A DNA stretch of 20,098 nt from a virus: positions 1-20,098 of the IMG/VR virus record IMGVR_UViG_3300021373_000401; one strand, written 5' to 3'. This document shows, in pieces, positions 14,085 to 20,098 of this stretch. How positions within the stretch are numbered: the first letter of the stretch is position 1; the number at the start of each line of letters is the position of its first letter. A model generated the notes under the pieces. It had not been told where the DNA came from, searched no databases, and saw only the letters and a list, made by a program, of their open reading frames with translations. Made by a program: the position numbers and the translations under genes.

Positions 14085-14387
14085 ATGAATAAGTGTCATT
14101 TTTTAGGTAAGGTTTTAGGTGTTGAGTTTAGAGAGCCATATGAAGAAGATTCATCTTGCATAATGTTCACGCTAGAAGTCGAAGAAGTTAGAAGATCTTC
14201 TAGTGGAAAAAAGATAAAAGAGCACAACTATCTTGACATGGAGGCTTGGGATTCTGCCGCCTGTGCTTTAAACCAGTACGTAGAAGACGGTTCTGAAATC
14301 GCAGTGGAGGCAATAGCCAGAGGCGATGGGGAAGCTACTTGGTTTAGAATAACAAACTTTAAAATTTTGACCAAAGGTATGAAATGA
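14085..14387 (+). CDS. ssb: SSB-like single-stranded DNA-binding protein
   Basis: This 100-aa protein reads as a single OB fold of the bacterial SSB type: MNKCHFLGKVLGVEFRE (strand 1 start, as in the MNKVILIGRL pattern), FTLEVEEV, KIKEHNYLDMEAWDSAA (equivalent to the family's conserved W region), LNQYVEDGSEIAVEAIARG, and a closing strand WFRITNFKIL. It is much shorter than E. coli SSB (178 aa) and lacks the acidic C-terminal tail that recruits partners, so it may have only the DNA-binding core. It lies 9 bases after the polymerase and overlaps the first glycosyltransferase by 4 bases. Binding to template during replication is the natural role. Confidence 0.78.
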   Translation: MNKCHFLGKVLGVEFREPYEEDSSCIMFTLEVEEVRRSSSGKKIKEHNYLDMEAWDSAACALNQYVEDGSEIAVEAIARGDGEATWFRITNFKILTKGMK

Positions 14388-16036
14388 GAAAAAAGAAAGT
14401 TTTGTTTGTGGGTGAGGCTAGTTGGAACACATCTGGCTACTCGGTCTACGCAAAAGAATTATTAACAAGATTGCACGAAGAGCCATCAATAGAAGTAGCC
14501 GAACTAGCCTGCTATGCTAACAAGGACGATATTAAGTGCCAAATGATGCCTTGGAAGGTTTATGGCAACAGTCCAAGCATTGGCTCTGTGGAGTGGGAGG
14601 CTTACAAAAGCAGACCTTCAAACACCTATGGAGAATGGAGTTTTGGCGTTGTGTGTGCTGATTTTAAGCCTGATATTGTTATAGATATACGCGACTTCTG
14701 GATGATTGAACATGAGCTAAGAAATCCGTTTTTTGACTACTTTCATTGGGCTATTATGCCAGCGGTTGACGCTATGCCTCAAAACTCTGCATGGATCAAC
14801 ACGTACAGAAAAGCCGATTCCCTATTTGCGTATTGCGAATTCGGCAGAGATGTATTGCTAAAACAAGGTAAAGATATCAATTATGTAGGTCTTACGCCTC
14901 CTGCTGCAAGTATGGATTACAAACCTTTGGCTAACAAGGCTGACAATAGAAGTGACTTAGGTCTTACTTCTGATTGTAAGATTGTAGGAACTGTTATGAG
15001 AAATCAAACTCGTAAGTTGTATCCCGATCTTTTTGAGTCTTTTGCAAGATATCTTGAAACAGACTTGGAGAAAACTAAAGACACTTTTCTTCACTGTCAC
15101 ACGTCATTTCCAGATATTGGTTGGGATATCCCAGACTTGTTAAGTCGATACTCACTTCACAACAGAGTCTTGTTTTCATACAAATGTATTAGTTGCGGCC
15201 ACCTATCTGTTGATTTTTTAAAGACGGGTGCTGCTTTCTGCGATAAATGCTATAGCTACAACAAACATTTGGTTAGCGGAAACAACAAGATAGACGAAAA
15301 GCAGTTGAATAAAATATACAACACTTTTGACGTATATGTTCAGTGGGCGAACCAAGAGGGTTTTGGTATGCCTCAAGTTGAAGCTGCGTATGCGGGCTGT
15401 CCAATTATAACCGTTGATTATTCAGCTATGGATTCAGTCGCTAAAAATCTAGAATGTGTGAGTGTCAAACCTCTTGCTTACTCAATGGAATGTGGCACTG
15501 GTAGACTTAGGGCAATACCTAACAATCAAAAGTTGACGGAAGAATTATCCCATGTTTTCACATTATCTGGAGAAGAAAGGGAAAATTTAGGTCTTAAGAC
15601 TAGACAAAACGCTTTAAATATTTATAATTGGGATAAAACAGCGGAGAACTGGATCAACAGAATTAAAGAGATAGATTGTAAGGACTTGTCGGAGACTTGG
15701 TATTCAGAACCCAAGATACACCAACCCTCTAAAGAAGTTCCTTATCATCTTGAAGATCCTGTGGATCAAGTTGACTTTTTGTTTGCTCATGTCTTGCACA
15801 AGCCTGACTGGATTGGTGGGCCATTGTGGGCGAGAGTTTTAAGAGATTTATCATACGGCTTTACACCTTCTGGTATAGACGAAGATGTTTACTGGACCGA
15901 TTCACATTCCGCAGATGTTAAAAACAAGGACTTTAGTTTAAAAGAGGCACATTCTCAACTTTCTGCATTAAGAGAACAATTTAATCAAATGGAAAGTTTA
16001 CGAATTGCAGTAAACAACGGAACGGAGATTTGGTAA
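14384..16036 (+). CDS. GT4-like glycosyltransferase with a zinc-ribbon insertion
   Basis: This 550-aa protein is a GT-B fold glycosyltransferase. The N-terminal domain begins KVLFVGEASWNTSGYSVYAKELL (acceptor side, Gly-rich loop). The C-terminal sugar-nucleotide domain has EGFGMPQVEAAYAGCPII, with the E-x7-E pair E325/E333 of GT4 enzymes. Unusually, the second domain carries two CxxC pairs, C268/C271 and C286/C289 (YKCISCGHL... FCDKCYSYN), a zinc ribbon between the first strands and the donor-binding motif. An extra C-terminal tail of about 100 residues follows the catalytic domain (after about 450) and may bind a partner. It is cytosolic by sequence, with no signal or membrane segment. It overlaps SSB by 4 bases. 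Donor and acceptor are unknown. Confidence 0.82.
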   Translation: MRKKKVLFVGEASWNTSGYSVYAKELLTRLHEEPSIEVAELACYANKDDIKCQMMPWKVYGNSPSIGSVEWEAYKSRPSNTYGEWSFGVVCADFKPDIVIDIRDFWMIEHELRNPFFDYFHWAIMPAVDAMPQNSAWINTYRKADSLFAYCEFGRDVLLKQGKDINYVGLTPPAASMDYKPLANKADNRSDLGLTSDCKIVGTVMRNQTRKLYPDLFESFARYLETDLEKTKDTFLHCHTSFPDIGWDIPDLLSRYSLHNRVLFSYKCISCGHLSVDFLKTGAAFCDKCYSYNKHLVSGNNKIDEKQLNKIYNTFDVYVQWANQEGFGMPQVEAAYAGCPIITVDYSAMDSVAKNLECVSVKPLAYSMECGTGRLRAIPNNQKLTEELSHVFTLSGEERENLGLKTRQNALNIYNWDKTAENWINRIKEIDCKDLSETWYSEPKIHQPSKEVPYHLEDPVDQVDFLFAHVLHKPDWIGGPLWARVLRDLSYGFTPSGIDEDVYWTDSHSADVKNKDFSLKEAHSQLSALREQFNQMESLRIAVNNGTEIW

Positions 16037-16037
16037 C

Positions 16038-17135
16038 ATGGAAACAAATATACTTTACGTAGGAAATTATAAGGACGGGACTGGATGGGGCAATGCAGCC
16101 GAAGGAAACATCCTAGCTCTAAATTCTGTTTCAGGGTTTAATGTTATCCCAGCAGTTGTTTCATATAAAAACTCGGGACACAAAAAAACCCCTGAGATTG
16201 ACTGGCTGTACAACATGAATAAAGATCTAACTCCAAGTGTAGTTATTCAGCATGTCTTGCCCCACTTGTATCATTATGATTCTCGTTTTTTCAACATTGG
16301 ATTTTTAGACTGCGAGTCTAGAGACTTCAGGGCTACTGGTTGGCAGCATCACATAAATCTAATGGATCAACTATGGGTTCCAAGTGAGAACAACAGGGAA
16401 ATCGCACTTAGAAGCGGAGTAGAAATTCCTGTCTATGTGGTTCCTCACTCTATAGATATTTCCAAGTACAACAGAGATGCTTATAGATATGGACTGAGAA
16501 TTAGTGAGTTGGAAAATTCTTACAACTTTGGATTCGTTGGGGAGTTTATACAAAGAAAAAACCTAAAGGCTTTGATTCAGGCTTTTCATTTAGAGTTTGA
16601 ACCAGAAGAGCCTGTTAATCTTTTGATTAAAACTTCTGGGTCTCTTGAGGGGGTGGAAAAGTTTTGCAGCGATATAAAAATGGGACTTAAGACCAGAGGC
16701 AGATTTAAAAGAGAGTTGGTTATAACAGATAGAATGGCAGATGAAGACTATCGTTCTTTGCTATGCCAGATAGATACGTTTGTTATGCCGAGTCGAGGTG
16801 AAGGTTTTTGCATCCCAGCTTTGGAGTGTCAAGCCTTGGGATCAAACATTCTTTATACAAGCGATATAGGAATGGAATGGAGTTCTGGAAAATCAGTTGA
16901 TTCTGTTCCTCAGCATTGCTTTGGTGCTGTTGAGGGCTTGCCAAGCGTGGACACGGCAGACAGTGAATGGTGTGAGATCTCAGTTCAACACCTTATGGAA
17001 AGAATGAGAGACGAATATGAAGAGTTTAAAGTGGATTATAAAAGGCCACACATGAAAAACGCCAAGTCAATTAAAGACGCACAGAATTTTAGCCATCAAA
17101 AGGTAGGAGAACTAATATGGAACCTAATGAAATAA
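16038..17135 (+). CDS. GT4-like glycosyltransferase
   Basis: This 365-aa GT-B enzyme starts NILYVGNYKDGTGWGNAAEGN, a Gly-rich acceptor-domain loop. It continues through LDCESRDF, QLWVPSENNREI and VYVVPHSIDISKYN, the hinge typical of this group. The donor domain has FGFVGEFIQRKNLKALIQAF (164-183), then TFVMPSRGEGFCIPALECQALG with E255 and E263 as the E-x7-E pair. Its length is typical of single-domain GT4 enzymes. It begins one base after the previous stop and overlaps the next transferase by 19 bases, so the three are co-translated. The substrate cannot be read; it could add sugars in series with its neighbours. Confidence 0.85.
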   Translation: METNILYVGNYKDGTGWGNAAEGNILALNSVSGFNVIPAVVSYKNSGHKKTPEIDWLYNMNKDLTPSVVIQHVLPHLYHYDSRFFNIGFLDCESRDFRATGWQHHINLMDQLWVPSENNREIALRSGVEIPVYVVPHSIDISKYNRDAYRYGLRISELENSYNFGFVGEFIQRKNLKALIQAFHLEFEPEEPVNLLIKTSGSLEGVEKFCSDIKMGLKTRGRFKRELVITDRMADEDYRSLLCQIDTFVMPSRGEGFCIPALECQALGSNILYTSDIGMEWSSGKSVDSVPQHCFGAVEGLPSVDTADSEWCEISVQHLMERMRDEYEEFKVDYKRPHMKNAKSIKDAQNFSHQKVGELIWNLMK

Positions 17136-18178
17136 ATCCCTTCGAGAAAACTTGTATACCTTACGCTGGCAAGCGAAACATCAGAAAAATAATCGTAGGA
17201 AAGAACAAGTCTAAAAAGTTAAATATTTTAACGTTTGCCACTCATGAAAGATATGAGGAATCTTTGTGCAAAACAGGTCACAATTTTTATTCGCTAAACG
17301 CTGGCAAACAGTGGGATACTACATACGCGGAAATTCCAGAAAATTATCATGTAATCGACAAGCTGCCGAACTATGTTGACTTTGACTTAGTGTTAAGTCA
17401 TACTAGCTGCAACAGAATACAACTTGCACACGATCTTTTATCGGAAAATCCTGGAACTTCTAACGCTATTACAATTCCTGTGTTGCGTCATTGTCACGTT
17501 TTACCGGACGTTAGGAGTGATGTAGGCCAGCAGGTTTATATGTTTCAACAAATGCCTAACGTCATAAACTCTTTTATATCAAATTACAATAGAGATCAAT
17601 GGGGTTCAAACGAGTCGAATTCCTACGTGATTCCTCACGGTATTAATACAGATTTCTGGAAACCAGTGGAAGTCGATTGGCGAGTCTCGCATGATTATGC
17701 ACTTTCAGTAGTTAACGAGTTTCCAACAAGAGATTGGTGCTGTGGATATAATTTATGGAGAAATATTAGCGAGAAAGTTCCATGTTTGGTTGTTGGTAAA
17801 TGTACCACTCATCCAAGTTTTTCTCAGCCAGCGGCTAACACAGAAGAACTGAGAAATCATTACAATTCGGCCAAGCTGTACCTTAATACATCGCTACACT
17901 CACCCGTTCCAACGGCAATGATGGAGGCTATGGCTTGTGGATTGCCAGTTGTCTCAACTGAAAACTGCATGATCCCCGAAATAGTAGAGCATGGAGTTAA
18001 TGGATTTATGTCCAACGATCCGCTTGAACTTGCGGAGTGCTGTCGAAAATTACTTATGGATCAGCACATGGCTCACGAAATGGGTTTAGCCGCAAGAGAA
18101 ACTATTGTGTCCAAGTTTGGAATGGATGCGTTTGTAAGCAATTGGAACAAGTTACTTTATAAAACAATAGGAGAATAA
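17117..18178 (+). CDS. GT4-like glycosyltransferase lacking the first catalytic-pair Glu
   Basis: This 353-aa protein has the GT-B pattern: a basic N-terminus, LNILTFATHERYEESL, a hinge YVIPHGINTDFWKPV (170-184), and donor-domain motif SPVPTAMMEAMACGLPVVS (262-280) followed by IPEIVEHGVNGFMSND, which is strongly GT4-like. In the E-x7-E pair the second Glu is E270, but the first position is S262. This occurs in some subfamilies and may alter donor preference. It overlaps the upstream transferase by 19 bases, and an AGGAGAA Shine-Dalgarno for the next gene lies at its end. Three different GT-B enzymes in a row suggest a stepwise glycan rather than copies of one reaction. Confidence 0.85.
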   Translation: MEPNEINPFEKTCIPYAGKRNIRKIIVGKNKSKKLNILTFATHERYEESLCKTGHNFYSLNAGKQWDTTYAEIPENYHVIDKLPNYVDFDLVLSHTSCNRIQLAHDLLSENPGTSNAITIPVLRHCHVLPDVRSDVGQQVYMFQQMPNVINSFISNYNRDQWGSNESNSYVIPHGINTDFWKPVEVDWRVSHDYALSVVNEFPTRDWCCGYNLWRNISEKVPCLVVGKCTTHPSFSQPAANTEELRNHYNSAKLYLNTSLHSPVPTAMMEAMACGLPVVSTENCMIPEIVEHGVNGFMSNDPLELAECCRKLLMDQHMAHEMGLAARETIVSKFGMDAFVSNWNKLLYKTIGE

Positions 18179-18179
18179 A

Positions 18180-18590
18180 TTGAGAATAATCATAGACTGC
18201 ACCAAAAGCTCTGGATTGAAAGAGTTGCAAAAGTTAGGAGCCTCTTTGGACTCTGAGTGTCGTGAAATAGTGTGTGTAAACCTGTTGTCATCTTTTAAAA
18301 TCTCAGAGCATAAATCAATTATAGATATGCTTCACAAAAAGATTAGGATAGGGGGAACTCTGGTTATAGAGGACTTTGATCTGAGAACTATTTCAAGAAG
18401 ATTTTATAGGGACGAAGTAACAATAAACTTCGTCAACTCTGCAATATTTGGAGAGTCGGCAAACCTTAAGTCTATTGTTGATATGGACTACGTAGAAGAA
18501 AACATCAATAATACAAATTTTGTAGTTTCTGAAAAGTCATACATTGGAGACGAAGGAAGATTCATCATTAAAATAAAAAGGGAGCAGTAA
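18180..18590 (+). CDS. Methyltransferase-like protein without the SAM motif, TTG start
   Basis: This 136-aa protein looks like the C-terminal half of a class I methyltransferase fold: REIVCVNLLSSF (equivalent to the EI..xxVLEHF region), MLHKKIRIGGTLVIEDFDLR (the LKPGGxLVIxD strand) and a long C-terminal beta/helix part ending FIIKIKR. The N-terminal Gly-rich SAM-binding motif (E/DxGxGxG) is missing. It may be degenerate, act as a non-catalytic partner, or be the remainder of a larger enzyme. The start is TTG at 18180 with AGGAGAA upstream; no ATG lies nearby in frame. It sits in the glycosyltransferase cluster between GT4 and GT2 genes, so it probably works on the same glycan or a shared scaffold. 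Confidence 0.55.
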   Translation: MRIIIDCTKSSGLKELQKLGASLDSECREIVCVNLLSSFKISEHKSIIDMLHKKIRIGGTLVIEDFDLRTISRRFYRDEVTINFVNSAIFGESANLKSIVDMDYVEENINNTNFVVSEKSYIGDEGRFIIKIKREQ

Positions 18591-19385
18591 ATGAGCGTTC
18601 AAACAAATTGCAAAGGTTGCGTCTTTGCCACACTTAATAATAAATCTATTCAAGAGGGGTGCAGTCTAAACAGACATGAGGGTTTGGGAGTTGGAGCAAA
18701 GGAAGAGAGTTTCGTCCTTGAGAGATTCTGTAACACCTATAGACCTCAAGAGTGGCTTGAAGGCTTAGACTTTCAGGAGTCTTTAGACACCAAGGCTACG
18801 GTTATGGATGAAGTTTCGATCAGAATGGGATACATCTTAAATATATGTGAAGAGAATTCTGAAGAAAGAGTTCTAGACGCTTTAATGGCTATCCAAAAGG
18901 CAGATGCTAGTTGGTTAAGTATTGTCACCGCTGACCCAGAGTGGAATGAATTTCTTTGGGGTCATCTTGTGCAAATTTTTGGCACAGATGGAGACGTAAA
19001 GTATCACATTGTCCAAGTCGGAAAGGATCATGCGATCAAGACAATTATTGACGAGGGCTTCAAGCACGCGGAAAACGGATGGGTTCACATCTTAAAATCT
19101 AAAGAGGGTATTCCCAATCTTACGGAACAAAAGGCTAATCTAAATAAAGCGATTAACGAGCAAGTAAAACAGGTTGTAATGGTTGAACGCTCGGATGATT
19201 TAACTGATCACGATGTTTGCTTTCCGGCCTATCTCTTTAAATTTTTGAATGGCAATCGCACTAAAATTTATAACGACGAAAACGCTGATAGTAGGGCTTT
19301 TTCGGTAAAAATTAAAGAGGCTGGAAAAAGAACAGACTGCAAAACAATTTACAAATGGAGTGAGCTTGATGAACAAACTTCCTAA
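18591..19385 (+). CDS. Unknown Cys-motif protein in the glycosyltransferase cluster
   Basis: This 264-aa protein was not recognised by family. It begins directly after the previous stop with SD GGGAG. The N-terminus has NCKGCVFA (C7, C10), EGCSLNR (C24) and RFCNTYRP (C47), giving CxxC-x13-C-x22-C, which could bind zinc or an iron-sulfur cluster. The rest (60-264) is mixed alpha/beta, with ADASWLSIVTADPEWNEFLWG and ENGWVHILKSKEGIPNL. This loosely resembles a degenerate GT-A or nucleotidyltransferase core, but no DxD is evident. It overlaps the following GT2 gene by 17 bases and so is probably translated with it. A role in the same glycan pathway is inferred from position. Confidence 0.5.
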   Translation: MSVQTNCKGCVFATLNNKSIQEGCSLNRHEGLGVGAKEESFVLERFCNTYRPQEWLEGLDFQESLDTKATVMDEVSIRMGYILNICEENSEERVLDALMAIQKADASWLSIVTADPEWNEFLWGHLVQIFGTDGDVKYHIVQVGKDHAIKTIIDEGFKHAENGWVHILKSKEGIPNLTEQKANLNKAINEQVKQVVMVERSDDLTDHDVCFPAYLFKFLNGNRTKIYNDENADSRAFSVKIKEAGKRTDCKTIYKWSELDEQTS

Positions 19386-20098
19386 AGTGGCTATTATTTG
19401 TGCGAACTATAACTATGGCGACTACATTATTCCTGCCATAGAAAGTATTGTAAGCCAAACTTACGAAGGACCACTTAGACTTTATGTCGTAGATGATGGA
19501 TCGTCTGATGATTCTTGGGAAAAGATTAAAGGTTTCAAAATAACTTACGGTGTGCAAAACTTGCATGATGTGGAGAAAATCAACGTAAAAAAAATCAAAA
19601 ACTCCGGTGCTAGTGTCGCCCGCAATGTAGCGATTGAAATGTGCTGGGACTGGGCTGATATTATCGGCGTTTTGGATGCTGATGACGCTTATCACCCAGA
19701 AAAGGTTGAAAAACTGGTGGCGAAACTTGTCGAACACGAAGAACTGGGAGTGGCATACGCTGATTACGAAAATGTATTCCCAGAGTACAGAAAGACTGAA
19801 TTTAAAGATTCTTTCAATAGAGATGGTTTGACCAAGAATTGCATGGTTCATAGCAATGCCTTAATTAAAAAAGAATACCTAGAAGCAGTAAGATTGCCTA
19901 ATGGAGAGTTTTATCGAAGTGAACTGCATGGACCGGCCTCTGAGGGCTTTATTGGATGCACTGAGGATTATGACCTATGGTTAAGATTAAGCACTGTGTG
20001 CGTCTTCTGCCACGTCCCAGAGGTGTTGGGAATAGCCAATCAGCATGGGAGAAACCAGTCAATGAAAATGACTGCGGAAATATTTAAAGAAAATGCAA
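19369..20098 (+). CDS. GT2 (GT-A fold) glycosyltransferase, 3' end outside window
   Basis: The ATG at 19369 lies 17 bases inside the upstream gene; the frame stays open to the window edge (243 complete codons). The N-terminal sequence VAIICANYNYGDYIIPAIESIVSQTY is the GT2 start, followed by VVDDGSSDDS (nucleotide-binding DDGSxD), SGASVARNVA, and GVLDADDAYHPEKVE, whose DADD is the metal-binding DxD. EDYDLWLRL near residue 200 supplies the usual catalytic-base ED. This is a complete catalytic core of an inverting GT-A enzyme; anything after residue 243 is unseen. It has a different fold from the three upstream transferases, so the cluster combines two enzyme types. Confidence 0.88.
   Translation, partial: MNKLPKVAIICANYNYGDYIIPAIESIVSQTYEGPLRLYVVDDGSSDDSWEKIKGFKITYGVQNLHDVEKINVKKIKNSGASVARNVAIEMCWDWADIIGVLDADDAYHPEKVEKLVAKLVEHEELGVAYADYENVFPEYRKTEFKDSFNRDGLTKNCMVHSNALIKKEYLEAVRLPNGEFYRSELHGPASEGFIGCTEDYDLWLRLSTVCVFCHVPEVLGIANQHGRNQSMKMTAEIFKENA

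Noticed and set aside
19312-19851. A 179-aa minus-strand ORF
   Set aside because: It is antisense to the clear GT2 gene, whose motifs (DDGSSDD, DADD) lie on the + strand.
1-20098. CRISPR array, tRNA genes or insertion sequences
   Set aside because: No regularly spaced repeats, no cloverleaf-forming stretch in the intergenic DNA and no transposase or terminal repeats were seen; nearly all of the window is coding.

Overview
The window looks like the replication and recombination region of a tailed, double-stranded DNA phage (or a prophage or metagenomic phage contig) with an AT-rich genome. The evidence is the gene content: a UvsX/RecA-like recombinase, DnaB-type helicase, DnaG-type primase, deoxynucleoside monophosphate kinase, two PD-(D/E)XK nucleases, a bacterial-type DNA polymerase III alpha subunit, a DEDDh proofreading-type exonuclease, an endonuclease VII-like protein and an SSB-like protein. 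These are packed on one strand with start/stop overlaps and almost no intergenic DNA. There are no ribosomal, metabolic or tRNA genes, and the host cannot be read from the sequence. Several small proteins (FmdB-type zinc ribbon, other CxxC proteins) fit large aquatic myovirus genomes, but that is inference.

Layout. 1-117 is the 3' end of a gene, closed by a strong hairpin terminator (124-166). 167-353 is the only real intergenic region. It holds a 9-bp direct repeat, a 7-bp inverted repeat, a TATAAT box and a second terminator-like hairpin only about 16 bases before the first gene. From 354 to the right edge every gene is on the + strand with gaps of at most about 10 bases, which suggests one long transcription unit. 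354-2709 carries six small, mostly unrecognised proteins. 2690-9505 carries recombinase, nuclease, unknowns, helicase, primase, dNMP kinase and a RecB/Cas4-like nuclease. 9505-14387 is the polymerase block. 14384-20098 is a glycosyltransferase block: three GT-B (GT4-like) enzymes, a methyltransferase-like fragment, a Cys-containing unknown and a GT-A (GT2) enzyme cut by the window edge.

The most notable item is the polymerase. DnaE is split into two ORFs exactly at the palm/fingers boundary: all three catalytic aspartates lie in the first ORF, and the fingers, HhH and OB-fold regions lie in the second. Between the halves sit a 76-aa unknown, a DnaQ-like exonuclease and an endonuclease VII-type HNH gene. 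There is no intein or intron sequence. The exonuclease has no ATG, GTG or TTG start that preserves its first catalytic motif; it appears to start at an ATT codon with a good Shine-Dalgarno, so an ATG-based gene call would lose half of it. The PHP domain of the first half lacks the usual His-x-His, which fits proofreading being supplied by the intercalated exonuclease.

Functionally, helicase, primase, split polymerase, exonuclease and SSB would form a nearly complete phage replisome. The recombinase and nucleases would support recombination-dependent replication and repair. The glycosyltransferases behind them could decorate phage DNA, virion proteins or host surface glycans; the sequence does not decide which.
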